Below are positions 9,888-18,826 of a stretch of 64,000 bases of DNA, one piece after another. Both the position numbers and the translations under genes were made by a program. The notes under the pieces were generated by a model that was given only the letters and a program-made list of their open reading frames with translations, had not been told where the DNA came from and did not search any database. How positions within the stretch are numbered: the first letter of the stretch is position 1; every line of letters begins with the position of its first letter. This DNA is from CAZLQF01 sp964561545 (lineage in GTDB: Bacteria; Bacteroidota; Bacteroidia; CAILMK01; CAYYUA01), in contig CAZLQF010000010.1 of assembly GCA_964561545.1 (NCBI GenBank), forward strand, positions 19,726 to 83,725, written 5' to 3'.

Positions 9888-10150
9888 TCTTCATTCCTAT
9901 TTAAGGGTTACTAAGAGAAATAAGCCTAATAAAAAGTACGGGTATTTATTAATGTTATCTTTAACGACAAAAGGTAGGGCTTTAAAAATGAATGAGAAAA
10001 ACAGTTTGTAATTTTTTTTTAAACAATTGCCTATAAAAATAATCAAGTTATAGTTAAAATCTTTACTGCAACATTAAATCAGAATATGACTATAGAATAC
10101 GTGCATATGATTCAATTTCTCAAACAATTTGATTGGCCACTTATACCCTT

Positions 10151-11620
10151 TTATGCTTGATTTTTGGCACTTGGTTGTGTAGGCCAAGTTTTTGCTTCTA
10201 AAACACCCGGAATACGTTCCAATATATCTTTCCAAAATTGCAGGAGATAGTTGGTTTCCATGGTAACGGCCTTCTTGGCCAAAAATTGCTCCATGGTTTG
10301 AATGCCATACAATATCAGAAACAGGTTAAAATGGACCTGAATACTGGGGTTGCCTAATGCTTGCACATAATTATTGAACTCAATTTTTTGAAAGTGTTCT
10401 TCAAGCTCAGCCTGAAAATTTGTTATATCAAATTCTTTGGATTTCTCTTCTATAAACATCAAAAAATAAAAAACATCATATAAGACCGGAGAGTCCCAAG
10501 TGGCTTCTTCCCAATCCAACAAGATCAAGGTATTACCCTCGATGGCAATGTTTTGATAATTAAATTCCCCGTGGGCTAATGAGATTGGAACCATTTTCTC
10601 TAAAGGAAGGGTATTGAGCAAGCCGGTTAGTTTGCTATATAAATCGATAAGTTGGCTTTTGCTGAGGCCTTCTGGCCAATTACCTTGTTTAAGCTGGTTG
10701 TAGAGTACATCTAATCGGGACAATACATAATGAGTCCTTAGTACATTTTGGAGGCTAACTTCCTTTAGGTAAGGTGTTTTAAAGGCTTTCAAAGCATTAA
10801 AATGCAATGGAGCTAATTTTAAATGGTCTTGTTTGGTCTTTTTAGCAAGGATCGGCTCCATAACCATCCATTCATCTATCATTTGGGCATGTGGTATTTG
10901 CAATTCATCATGGTCAATTGTTGCCAATTGCTTCAATATATGGTATTCGTGCCTTGTTTTTTGCCTGCCTCCCGCTGTTAAACCACATTTCACGTAATAA
11001 GCCGGTTGGTTGGCTTTGATTAGTTGCATAAGCACCTTGCCGGTTTTTAAAAACCGCCCCGTAAAAACAGTGAAAGTTTCAAAATCCAAAGGCTTAAGTT
11101 TATCATATAAATATTTCTTGGATTTAAACAAGTTTACCTTCCGGTCTACCAGGAAGTTTTCCAGGCCCAATTTGAGGGTAAGTTTGGAATATCCTTTGAA
11201 TATGTTGCCATAGACCTCATCGTTGTTGTAGATGGCTAAAAAATGGGGCGATCTCAAGTTATCCGGAAAAAGCCATCTAATGGTATCAAGGGGGGTATCA
11301 ATGCCCAGTAAGGTATGCTTCTTCATGCCTTTGTATTCAGTAGGTTCATCACCCAGACTTATGATGCCTGCAATAGAGGTTTGGTCAAATGGATATTGGT
11401 CAATAGGAACATCTGAGATGTTAATGATCAAACAATCAATCCCTTTTAAGTTGCCAATTTGGTCCACCTCATTTTTCTTACGTACATAATGAAACCCGAC
11501 TCCTAAATTGGGCTTGATTTTTTCAAAAGGATCGAGCACTATAACATGCTCAAGTTCCGGAAAGAACAACCGGCTCATCCAGAATACGTCGCTCTCAAAG
11601 ATTTTTTCACCTTCTTTCAT
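10151..11620 (-). CDS. APH/choline-kinase-fold protein with altered catalytic motif
   Basis: The C-terminal half (about residues 190-489) has the aminoglycoside-phosphotransferase/choline-kinase fold. The Brenner motif is HGEFNYQN at 350-357, and the metal-binding stretch is LLDWEEATWDSP with Asp369. The usual catalytic Asp of HGD is Glu352 here (codon GAA). The N-terminal roughly 180 residues (VIVLDPFEKI, CLIINISD) match nothing I recognise with certainty; they may be a degenerate Rossmann-like or methyltransferase-like domain. The ATG overlaps by four bases the stop of a small upstream reading frame. A small-molecule or sugar kinase role in surface polysaccharide assembly is possible but not shown. 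Confidence 0.7.
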   Translation of the reverse strand: MKEGEKIFESDVFWMSRLFFPELEHVIVLDPFEKIKPNLGVGFHYVRKKNEVDQIGNLKGIDCLIINISDVPIDQYPFDQTSIAGIISLGDEPTEYKGMKKHTLLGIDTPLDTIRWLFPDNLRSPHFLAIYNNDEVYGNIFKGYSKLTLKLGLENFLVDRKVNLFKSKKYLYDKLKPLDFETFTVFTGRFLKTGKVLMQLIKANQPAYYVKCGLTAGGRQKTRHEYHILKQLATIDHDELQIPHAQMIDEWMVMEPILAKKTKQDHLKLAPLHFNALKAFKTPYLKEVSLQNVLRTHYVLSRLDVLYNQLKQGNWPEGLSKSQLIDLYSKLTGLLNTLPLEKMVPISLAHGEFNYQNIAIEGNTLILLDWEEATWDSPVLYDVFYFLMFIEEKSKEFDITNFQAELEEHFQKIEFNNYVQALGNPSIQVHFNLFLILYGIQTMEQFLAKKAVTMETNYLLQFWKDILERIPGVLEAKTWPTQPSAKNQA

Positions 11621-11796
11621 AGGCCAAAATTAACCAACTGCTTTTGAATTCTATCGGCTTTTTCATGGACCAGCCTTGAACAATCAAAATGTTTGCCCGT
11701 TTTAATCAAAATAAACTTTGGTTTTGGCTTTAAGAGGGTTTGATTGGTGTTTTTTGGGTTCCATCTTTCACAAGGCTTGGCAAAGTACTGATGCAA
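11617..11796 (-). CDS. Candidate 59-codon ORF coupled to the phosphotransferase gene
   Basis: An open frame without an ATG runs from about 11858 to 11617; a TTG at 11794-11796 would give 59 residues. Its TGA overlaps the ATG of the next gene in the coupled form ATGA, and the C-terminus (HEKADRIQKQLVNFGL) looks like a real amphipathic helix. I recognise no family. A second frame at 11768-11932 (start MMEFVIIPFS) lies just upstream, one frame away, so this could also be the 3' remnant of a frameshifted gene. Low confidence. Confidence 0.3.
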   Translation of the reverse strand: MHQYFAKPCERWNPKNTNQTLLKPKPKFILIKTGKHFDCSRLVHEKADRIQKQLVNFGL

Positions 11797-12262
11797 CCTT
11801 GGGAAAAAGCATTGAGCGTTGCAGGCATTTTTGGGAATAAGCCATGCCCCGCCTTTTTAGAGCAGTCCTTGTCAACAAGAGCAGACGCTCCGTATGCAGT
11901 GGGCTAAAAGGAATAATAACAAATTCCATCATGCTTTTAAGGTAAAGGGCGTCTAAACCCCCTTAACCTGTGAGGGACCCAGCGCTAACGATAGGACTAT
12001 AAGCATGATTACCGAAGTTTTTAAAAGAGTGATTGTTATGGATTTAGCAAAAACCTGGCATAGGTAAAGCGGGCTTTAGCGCAATGGTGGTAATTTCTTT
12101 TGGTCTAATTTCTGCCGTAGAGAAGCAATGGAAATACTTAATTTTTTTGCTTGAAATCCTGAAGCCCAATTCAGATTAAAGCTTTGTACGCAGCTAAAAA
12201 CCTTTTCATTTTCAAGCTGCTTTAAAATTCCTATATTCCTGCATTCAAAAGGAATTGATCTC
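11797..12262. other. Intergenic stretch of about 470 bases without a confident gene
   Basis: On the minus strand two short frames are visible, 11768-11932 (54 codons from ATGATG) and a hydrophobic one ending near 11954. They are offset by one frame, which fits either a decayed gene or chance. A frame on the minus strand from 12339 overlaps the rmuC start and looks like a shadow. No tRNA, clear terminator or convincing TAnnTTTG element was found. Confidence 0.4.
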
Positions 12263-13456
12263 ATGTTGACGTTGCCATTTTTGACCGGACTTTCGATTGG
12301 CATTGTACTTTGCGGTATTGTAGCCCTGTTCATTATCAAAAACCTTCAAAAAAAGGTTAGCAACCTTCAAATGAAGCATGCAAGGCTTGACGAGCAAAAA
12401 CAATCGCTCAACCAGCAATTAGAAGAGCGGCAAAATCAAGAAGAAGCATTTCAAAAGCGAACAGAGCAAGCGTTTCAAAACCTGGCCCAAAAAATCCTGG
12501 AGCAGAATTCAGAAAAGTTTTCGAGCCAGAACAAGGAACAACTCCAAACCGTCCTCAAGCCAATCAAAGAGAAAATGCAGGAATTTGAAAACAAGGTTCA
12601 GGAAACTTTTGAAAAAAACACCCGGGATGCCTCTGCCCTCCGTGAACAGATCAAAAGCCTGAAAGACATGAGTGAGAAAATGGGCCATGAAGCCCAGGAA
12701 CTAACCAAGGCATTAAAGGGCGACCATAAAATGCAAGGCAATTGGGGTGAGTTGATCCTGAAAAGGGTCCTTGAACTATCGGGCCTGCAGGAAGGCATAG
12801 AATATTACTTTCAAGCCAGGGGCATGGGCCTGAAAAACGAAGAAGGCCAACATCAATATCCGGATGTTGTTGTGAACCTACCGGAAGACAAGCACCTCGT
12901 TATTGATTCCAAAGTTTCGCTGAAAGCCTACGAACAATCCGTAAACACCGCTACCCAGCAAGAAGCAGATCAACATTTGCAGGAGCACCTAACCGCTGTT
13001 AAGAACCACGTTAAAAACCTCAGTGAGCAACATTACCATTCCCTTGATGGCCTCAACTCCCCCGAATTTGTCCTACTCTTTATACCTGTAGAAGGCTCGT
13101 TCTCAACGCTTATGCGGGCTGGTGAAAACCTTTTTGACTATGCATGGCAGCGTAAAATTGTATTGGTAAGCCCATCTACGCTTTTGGCTACGTTAAAGAC
13201 CGTTTCCTCCATCTGGAAATATGAATACCAACATAAAAATGCCCAGGAAATCGCTAAAATCGGGGGTTCGATGTATGACCAGCTTGTGGGTTTTGTAGAG
13301 GAAATGCACAAAGTAGACCGCAACATGGATCAGGCCAAAAATGCTTATGACAATGCCATGAAGCGACTTTATACCGGGCAGCAAAGCGTAACCAACAAAG
13401 CGCAGAAATTGAAAAGTCTGGGGATTAAAAGCAATAAGGAGCTGCCCGAGGATTAG
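12263..13456 (+). CDS. rmuC: DNA recombination protein RmuC
   Basis: RmuC limits inversions at short inverted repeats and is related to PD-(D/E)XK nucleases. A single N-terminal membrane helix covers residues 3-28, followed by a long Gln/Glu-rich coiled coil to about 155. The conserved core then shows GNWGELILKRVLE, the nuclease-like PDVVVNLPEDKHLVIDSKVSLKAY, and FIPVEGSF. The 397-residue length is normal. The ATG at 12263 places the hydrophobic helix at the extreme N-terminus. The gene stands alone, with tatD 221 bases downstream. Confidence 0.93.
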   Translation: MLTLPFLTGLSIGIVLCGIVALFIIKNLQKKVSNLQMKHARLDEQKQSLNQQLEERQNQEEAFQKRTEQAFQNLAQKILEQNSEKFSSQNKEQLQTVLKPIKEKMQEFENKVQETFEKNTRDASALREQIKSLKDMSEKMGHEAQELTKALKGDHKMQGNWGELILKRVLELSGLQEGIEYYFQARGMGLKNEEGQHQYPDVVVNLPEDKHLVIDSKVSLKAYEQSVNTATQQEADQHLQEHLTAVKNHVKNLSEQHYHSLDGLNSPEFVLLFIPVEGSFSTLMRAGENLFDYAWQRKIVLVSPSTLLATLKTVSSIWKYEYQHKNAQEIAKIGGSMYDQLVGFVEEMHKVDRNMDQAKNAYDNAMKRLYTGQQSVTNKAQKLKSLGIKSNKELPED

Positions 13457-13665
13457 TGAAGGCTTTTTATTAGTGTATTAGTGTTCCTTCATAATCTTTG
13501 AATTGCTTCTATTCATGATCTTTGATAGCACCCGGAAGATTTTGTTAAGAAGATTGCTGAAACCTGATTAAGCTAACAATAGCTGATAGCCAACAACTTC
13601 CAAACAATCCAATCAACACTCCAGGGGTACTTAGGCACCCATTTTTTCCACTTCCATAAAAAGTC

Positions 13666-13673
13666 TACTTTTG
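13666..13673 (+). promoter_or_regulatory. Bacteroidota -7 element before tatD
   Basis: TACTTTTG matches TAnnTTTG exactly and ends four bases before the tatD ATG. Transcription would then begin at or almost at the start codon, giving a leaderless or nearly leaderless mRNA. No exact -33 TTG is seen at the usual distance. Confidence 0.45.
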
Positions 13674-13677
13674 CACC

Positions 13678-14445
13678 ATGAATTTGGTAGATACGCATAC
13701 GCACTTATTCCTCGAACAGTTTGATGAGGACCGGGACCAAGCCGTTCAACGGGCGAAGGCCGAGCGCATCAATTCCCTTTTCCTCCCCAATATCGATAAG
13801 GACACCATCCCTAAAGTATGGCAAATGACCCGGGAATACCCAGATCAATGTTATGCAATGATGGGCCTGCACCCTTGCTCAGTAAAGGATGATTATCAGG
13901 ATCATCTGGAAGCAGTAAAAACTGAGCTTGACAAGGATGGGATTTATGCCATTGGCGAAACCGGGTTGGATTTTTATTGGGACAATGCCTTCACGGATGC
14001 CCAAAAGGCTTCTTTTGAACAACACATTGAATGGGGTAAACAGCTCAAATTGCCGGTCATTGTTCACTGCCGTGAAAGTTATGATGCCATTTATGAGCTT
14101 TTGAAAAAGCACAATGATCCTTCCTTATTCGGTATATTGCATTGCTTTACCGGTACTTTGGAAGAAGCCCACAAAATGATAGATTTGGGTTTTTACTTAG
14201 GGCTCGGTGGTATTTTAACATTTAAGAATGCTGGTGTAGACCAGGTAGCCAAAGACATTCCATTAGACAGCATTGTGCTGGAAACAGATTCGCCTTACCT
14301 TGCACCAGTACCAAATAGAGGAAAAAGAAACGAAAGTTCCTACACCATCCATGTAGCCAAAAAATTGGCGGAAATTAAAGCCATGAGCCTTGAAGAAGTG
14401 GCAGAGCAAACCACTCAAAATGCCAAAACGATTTTTAAGTTTTAA
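13678..14445 (+). CDS. tatD: TatD-family metal-dependent deoxyribonuclease
   Basis: This is a TIM-barrel metallohydrolase of the TatD/YcfH family, with 3'-5' exonuclease or deoxyribonuclease activity in characterised members. Metal-site motifs are in order: DTHTHLF (His7, His9), GETGLDFYW, VIVHCRES, LHCFTG and LETDSPYL. The length of 255 residues is usual. The opening MNLVDTHTH fixes the ATG at 13678. Confidence 0.94.
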   Translation: MNLVDTHTHLFLEQFDEDRDQAVQRAKAERINSLFLPNIDKDTIPKVWQMTREYPDQCYAMMGLHPCSVKDDYQDHLEAVKTELDKDGIYAIGETGLDFYWDNAFTDAQKASFEQHIEWGKQLKLPVIVHCRESYDAIYELLKKHNDPSLFGILHCFTGTLEEAHKMIDLGFYLGLGGILTFKNAGVDQVAKDIPLDSIVLETDSPYLAPVPNRGKRNESSYTIHVAKKLAEIKAMSLEEVAEQTTQNAKTIFKF

Positions 14446-14644
14446 ACAAAACAGTTTTATGAATTTCAATTTTTTATAGTTTTGCTACCTGCAAAAGGTT
14501 TATTCATCAAAACATTTGTTTTGAAAAGCAGTAACAAAATTGCTTATATTGTGCCCGCAAAATAAAAGGCTTTCAAAGCATTTGAGCGCTTTAAAAAAGT
14601 AGAATTTTAGACATTAGAACAAGAATAGTTCTTAAATATTTAAA

Positions 14645-14734
14645 GGAGAGATGGCCGAGCGGTCGAAGGCGCACGCCTGGAAAGCGTGTATCCCGTTTTA
14701 CCCGGGGTCGAGGGTTCGAATCCCTCTCTCTCCG
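14645..14734 (+). tRNA. tRNA-Ser (GGA)
   Basis: A 90-base class II tRNA. The acceptor stem GGAGAGA pairs with TCTCTCC, the anticodon loop is CTGGAAA (anticodon GGA), there is a long variable arm, and the T arm is GAGGG-TTCGAAT-CCCTC. CCA is not encoded. The upstream 199 bases hold a possible -7 element TAGTTTTG at 14477. exbB follows 50 bases downstream with no terminator seen between them, so they may be co-transcribed. Confidence 0.97.
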
Positions 14735-14784
14735 CTAATTGTAACAAACCTGTAAACCTTAAAAGGACAAATTAAAAAGCAAGA

Positions 14785-15663
14785 ATGATGAAAAAAATCT
14801 TCAGCACACTGGCCATTGCAAGTTTGATCTTAACCTTAACGTTTGCATTTGCCCAAAATGAAACCCAGGATACAGCCAGAATGGCCGATACCACTGCCAA
14901 GGCAAGCGATACCGCTATGGGCTCAACTGACACTGCTGCGAAAGCGGAGGAAGCAGCGGATGATACAGCAGAACAAATGCAAGCTGCCGGGGAAGATGAA
15001 CAAGCCCAAGTAAATCAAACCGGACATCAGTTAATTAAAGATTATTTCATTGATGGGGGAGAATTCATGTTCCCGGTTTTAGTTTGTCTTATTATAGGTT
15101 TGGCCGTATGCATTGAACGGATTATTACCTTAAATCTTAAAACCACGAATTCTACTAAGCTTTTAAACAAACTCGAAAGCTTTTTTGAACAAGGAGATGT
15201 TGAAGGAGCCAAAGAAACCGTAAGGGATACTCGTGGTCCAGTTGCCTCTATCTTTTATCAAGCCATCGACAGAAGAACTGAAGGAATTGAGATTGTTGAA
15301 AAGTCAATTGTCTCATACGGATCAGTACAAATGGGGCTTTTAGAAAAAGGCCTTACTTGGGTTTCACTTTTCATTGCCATCGCGCCAATGCTTGGTTTCA
15401 TGGGTACCGTTATCGGTATGATTGATGCATTTGACAGCATTGAAGCTGCCGGAGATATTTCACCATCATTGGTAGCCGGAGGTATTAAAACAGCCTTATT
15501 AACTACGGTTGCAGGTTTGATTGTTGGTGTTATCCTGCAAATCTTCTATAACTACCTGGTATCCAAAGTGGACAGCCTTGTAAATGATATGGAAGATTCA
15601 TCCATTTCCCTTGTAGACTTAATGATCAAATACGGAATCACTAAAAAATCTAATGAATCATGA
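14785..15663 (+). CDS. exbB: MotA/TolQ/ExbB proton channel with exported N-terminal extension
   Basis: ExbB is the pentameric proton-channel subunit that energises TonB-dependent outer-membrane receptors from the inner membrane. Residues 1-23 look like a signal peptide (cleavage after AFA). An acidic Asp/Thr/Ala-rich segment follows to about residue 75, with repeated SDTA or TDTA units. Membrane helices lie near 92-115, 190-215 and 235-258, with the ExbB signature LLTTVAGLIVG. Extra N-terminal export signals of this kind are common in Bacteroidota ExbB. The stop overlaps the next start by four bases (ATGA). Confidence 0.9.
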   Translation: MMKKIFSTLAIASLILTLTFAFAQNETQDTARMADTTAKASDTAMGSTDTAAKAEEAADDTAEQMQAAGEDEQAQVNQTGHQLIKDYFIDGGEFMFPVLVCLIIGLAVCIERIITLNLKTTNSTKLLNKLESFFEQGDVEGAKETVRDTRGPVASIFYQAIDRRTEGIEIVEKSIVSYGSVQMGLLEKGLTWVSLFIAIAPMLGFMGTVIGMIDAFDSIEAAGDISPSLVAGGIKTALLTTVAGLIVGVILQIFYNYLVSKVDSLVNDMEDSSISLVDLMIKYGITKKSNES

Positions 15664-15977
15664 ATCCAGCATTAGTTGATTTCCTTTTAAGAACAAGTTA
15701 TGTATTGTTAGGAATTGCTGCTTTAGGCATTATTGGGTTCTCCATATACCAAATATTGCAAAACCCCAGAAAAAGCTTTGCTTCGATAGGTGGTTTTATA
15801 GGCATTGTGATCGTATTTTTAATTGCTTTTTCAAGTGCCTCCAAGTTTGCTAATAAAGGTAACTTATCGCCTGAAATGATCCAGTTTGCCGGAGGTGGTC
15901 TAATGACCCTTTATTTTTTAGGCATTATTGCAATTGTAGGTATAATAGCCGGTGAGATCTGGACAATGATAAAATAA
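15660..15977 (+). CDS. Small three-helix membrane protein of the ExbB/ExbD operon
   Basis: A 105-residue protein with three predicted membrane helices, at about 10-32, 42-64 and 78-102. It has no catalytic motif and I do not recognise a named family. It starts inside the exbB stop codon and is followed five bases later by exbD, so it is very likely translated with the energiser complex. Its position suggests an accessory subunit of the TonB-energising motor. Confidence 0.85.
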   Translation: MNPALVDFLLRTSYVLLGIAALGIIGFSIYQILQNPRKSFASIGGFIGIVIVFLIAFSSASKFANKGNLSPEMIQFAGGGLMTLYFLGIIAIVGIIAGEIWTMIK

Positions 15978-15982
15978 GGTTT

Positions 15983-16546
15983 ATGCCTCAGGATAAAAGG
16001 AAATTACCCGAGTTCAATGCTGCCTCCATGGCAGACATTGCTTTCCTTCTATTGATATTCTTTTTGCTGGTTACAACCATTAAAACCGATAAAGGGATTA
16101 CCAGAAAGTTGCCTCCCCTTCCGGAAGGCCCCCCACCTAAAGTGGATGTTAATCAGCGGAACGTTTTCATCGTGTTGGTAAACGCACAGGATAAATTACT
16201 GGTAGAGGGCGAGCCTGCAAAGATCAGTGACCTTAAAAGAAGGGCTAAGCGTTTTATCCTCAACCCTAACAATAGCAAGGAATTATCAGAAGATCCCACT
16301 GAAGCCGTCATATCCTTAAAAAGTGATCGGGGCACCAGCTATGACATGTACATCCAGGTACAAAATGAGTTAACAGCCACCTACAATGAAATAAGAAATG
16401 ATGTGGCGCAAAGAAGGTTTGATGTATCCTGGCAAAAGCTCAAGCAAAATGATGACAGGGCTAAATACAAGAAAATGATCAACAAGATCAAGGAAGATTA
16501 CCCCATGAAGATCTCAGAAGCTGAACCGGAAAACGTAGGTAATTAA
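15983..16546 (+). CDS. exbD: ExbD/TolR-family transport energiser, first copy
   Basis: An ExbD-type protein with one N-terminal membrane helix (about 16-37). The proton-relay aspartate sits in ASMADIAFLLLIFFLL, followed by a periplasmic domain of about 140 residues. The C-terminus is longer and more charged than in enterobacterial ExbD (187 versus about 140 residues). A second exbD follows after two bases. Paired ExbD proteins are usual in Bacteroidota and may form heterodimers in the pore. Confidence 0.9.
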   Translation: MPQDKRKLPEFNAASMADIAFLLLIFFLLVTTIKTDKGITRKLPPLPEGPPPKVDVNQRNVFIVLVNAQDKLLVEGEPAKISDLKRRAKRFILNPNNSKELSEDPTEAVISLKSDRGTSYDMYIQVQNELTATYNEIRNDVAQRRFDVSWQKLKQNDDRAKYKKMINKIKEDYPMKISEAEPENVGN

Positions 16547-16548
16547 CT

Positions 16549-17019
16549 ATGGACAGTAAGTTCAAAAAGAAAAGGTCCAAAACAGTATCGGGCATATCCA
16601 CGGCCTCTTTGCCGGATATTATATTTATACTTTTGTTCTTTTTCATGGTCTCGACCGTATTAAGAGAACAAACACCCAAAGTTAAAACCCAATTACCAAA
16701 AGCTACTGAGCTTACCAAGCTTAAAAAGAAATCATGGGTGAGTCATATTCACATAGGGCCTCCTACCAACGAAGCTAAATACGGAACAGCACCGCGAATT
16801 CAATTGAATGATGCATTGGCTGATAAAAGTGAGATCATTCCGTATGTAGAAACAGAACGTTTGAAACGTGAAGAACGCATTAGGCCCTACATTACTTTTT
16901 CCCTCAAGATAGACCAAAGCGTTAAAATGGGAATTGTAACGGACGTCAAGCAGGAACTCAGAAAGGCCAACCAGTTGAAAATCAACTACGCAGCCGTCAA
17001 GCGGGAAGACAAATATTAG
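16549..17019 (+). CDS. exbD: ExbD/TolR-family transport energiser, second copy
   Basis: A 156-residue ExbD paralogue. A basic N-terminus (KFKKKRSK) precedes a membrane helix with SLPDIIFILLFFFMV, which carries the conserved aspartate. The periplasmic part ends in a DVKQELRKAN-type helix and strand that match the ExbD/TolR dimerisation domain. It is last in the four-gene operon. No tonB gene is in the window. Confidence 0.9.
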   Translation: MDSKFKKKRSKTVSGISTASLPDIIFILLFFFMVSTVLREQTPKVKTQLPKATELTKLKKKSWVSHIHIGPPTNEAKYGTAPRIQLNDALADKSEIIPYVETERLKREERIRPYITFSLKIDQSVKMGIVTDVKQELRKANQLKINYAAVKREDKY

Positions 17020-17206
17020 CCATTAGGCTCCTGAGATACGTAATGGAGCTGTAAATTCCATTCTATCCATTTTAACTACGGTCAAGGTTGTTTAACGCTT
17101 TATTTTACAGGAATTTCAATAAAGTTAATGCCTAACAAAAGACTTTTATCAGGCAATCAAACCACTGCGCAAGATTTATTGATTCAGTCAAGTACTTTGC
17201 GATCGA

Positions 17207-18052
17207 TCACTTTTTCTTAAAAAAGGCCACTGTTTGATTCACCACCTTTTCTAAATCCCTCGGAAGGTTTGCCTCATGATAAGGATGCTTCCCGCCAAAA
17301 GTATGGCCCGCTCCCGGTATCAACTCAAGGGTAATGTTGGGGTTCCATCTTTTCATCTCCAGCGCCTGTTCTTGAGGTACAGATTCGTCTTCTGTGCCAT
17401 GAATTACCATAAAAGGGATGCGAAGCATTTTAACCTTAGCTGGGATTTCCAACCTTGATTTGTTGTTATAAAAATTCTCTACCATTTGAAAGTTCATGGG
17501 CATTTCTTGACCGGTACGCCCATTGTGGATGTAAATAACACCTTTTTCCTTCCAGTCTTTTAATTCCTTTTGAGACCAACGACTTTCAAAATCATTAACT
17601 GCTGACCAAGTGACCATTTTTTGAACCCTGTCATCTTCAGCGGCCTTTAAAATAGAAATACCACCTCCACGGCTGTGCCCTAATAAATAGACTTTTGATC
17701 GATCTATTTGATCTTCTGGTACCAGGTTAGTAGTGCCGGCAAAATCAATGACCGTTCCCAGGTCGTCCATTTCCTTTGAAAAGTTGTTCTCCGCAAACGC
17801 CTCAAGATCATGGGTTTCCTCAGGATTTTGAGGTGTTGCACCATTGTGGGAGAAATTAAATTTGAAGAAAATAAAGCCTTCCTCGGCAAATTTTCGTGCG
17901 ATCAGGTCAAAAGTACCCCAATCCTTAAACCCCTTAAAACCGTGCGAAAAGATGACAATGGGTTGGTATTTAATTCGCTCATTAAAAAAAACATCTACCA
18001 AAATAGGTTTGCCGTGCTTACCTTCCAATTCTATATTTCTATATTCTTGCAT
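17207..18052 (-). CDS. Alpha/beta hydrolase (dienelactone-hydrolase-like)
   Basis: A 281-residue cytoplasmic alpha/beta hydrolase. The nucleophile elbow is GHSRGG with Ser127; the other triad residues are probably Asp222 (GTEDESVP) and His250 (GAGHTF). The oxyanion strand is VIFSHGFKGFKDW. The family includes esterases, acyl-peptide hydrolases and dienelactone hydrolases, and the substrate cannot be told from sequence. It is transcribed towards the exbD operon across a 187-base convergent gap. Confidence 0.85.
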   Translation of the reverse strand: MQEYRNIELEGKHGKPILVDVFFNERIKYQPIVIFSHGFKGFKDWGTFDLIARKFAEEGFIFFKFNFSHNGATPQNPEETHDLEAFAENNFSKEMDDLGTVIDFAGTTNLVPEDQIDRSKVYLLGHSRGGGISILKAAEDDRVQKMVTWSAVNDFESRWSQKELKDWKEKGVIYIHNGRTGQEMPMNFQMVENFYNNKSRLEIPAKVKMLRIPFMVIHGTEDESVPQEQALEMKRWNPNITLELIPGAGHTFGGKHPYHEANLPRDLEKVVNQTVAFFKKK

Positions 18053-18278
18053 ACCTTAAGGTTACTATTTTACAAGCTTGGACAATATTCCTCAATTTAC
18101 CCTCCTAATTTGTCAATTCCGCTGGATACAAAAGTAACCATGATGATACTTCTTTATCGAATTTAGATAAAATCAAAACAAAATGATTCAAAAAATCAAC
18201 CTAAATTCCCGTTTAAGGGGCATCTGAATGATTGAAATGTAAGGTAGCCAAGTTTTAGCTGATTTTAAACATAATGCT

Positions 18279-18286
18279 TACTTTTG
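18279..18286 (+). promoter_or_regulatory. Bacteroidota -7 element before the 18.3 kb lipoprotein
   Basis: TACTTTTG fits TAnnTTTG and lies 20 bases before the ATG at 18307. A good -33 TTG is not seen, so this rests on the -7 element and its position in a divergent intergenic region. Confidence 0.4.
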
Positions 18287-18306
18287 TTGATAAATAAACA
18301 ACTTTC

Positions 18307-18786
18307 ATGAAACCTTTCAGATTAACCTTGCTCGGTATTTTGGCTTTGTTCATATTCCAAAGCTGTGGTCAGTCAGAGTCCAAAGATCCAGTAAAAAAAG
18401 CTGTTTCATCACATTTAAAAGAACAAATGGATAAAGAGACAAAATATGAAGCCCTTTCTTACACCATAGATACCGTTTTCCAAAAAATGAAGGACCATCC
18501 TCGCTACCAATACTTGAACGATACCATCATCAAGCTTGAAGGGGATAGCGTTGGCATGGCCATTCGCCTAAAGATGGCAGAAGATTCCAAAAAGCAGGAA
18601 GTTCAAAATGAATTGAATAAAATATCTAATGAGTTAAGCAGCCTTAGAAGTGATTTTAGCGGCTTCAAGCAATCGTACGAGCCTCCTGTTTTACGTTATA
18701 AGGTTAAGCACCAATACAAAAAAAATGACAAAACCATAACAGCCAAGTTTAAAGTAGATTCAAGCCTTAATGTTCGGCAGTTATAA
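18307..18786 (+). CDS. Hypothetical lipoprotein
   Basis: A 159-residue protein with a lipoprotein signal peptide; the lipobox FQSC places the lipidated cysteine at residue 21. The mature part is charged, with a likely coiled coil at about 95-125 (KKQEVQNELNKISNEL), and ends in a short lysine-rich beta stretch. I recognise no family. Its neighbours give no functional hint. Confidence 0.75.
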   Translation: MKPFRLTLLGILALFIFQSCGQSESKDPVKKAVSSHLKEQMDKETKYEALSYTIDTVFQKMKDHPRYQYLNDTIIKLEGDSVGMAIRLKMAEDSKKQEVQNELNKISNELSSLRSDFSGFKQSYEPPVLRYKVKHQYKKNDKTITAKFKVDSSLNVRQL

Positions 18787-18826
18787 GGTTATTTATATTG
18801 CTTGAGCACAAGTTCGTCAAATCAGT

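Noticed and set aside
11860..12075. RNase P RNA, tmRNA or 6S RNA
   Set aside because: None of the conserved core sequences or the tRNA-like end of these RNAs was found.
12076..12339. An 87-codon minus-strand frame
   Set aside because: It overlaps the start of rmuC, has no motif, and its start lies inside the rmuC coding region.
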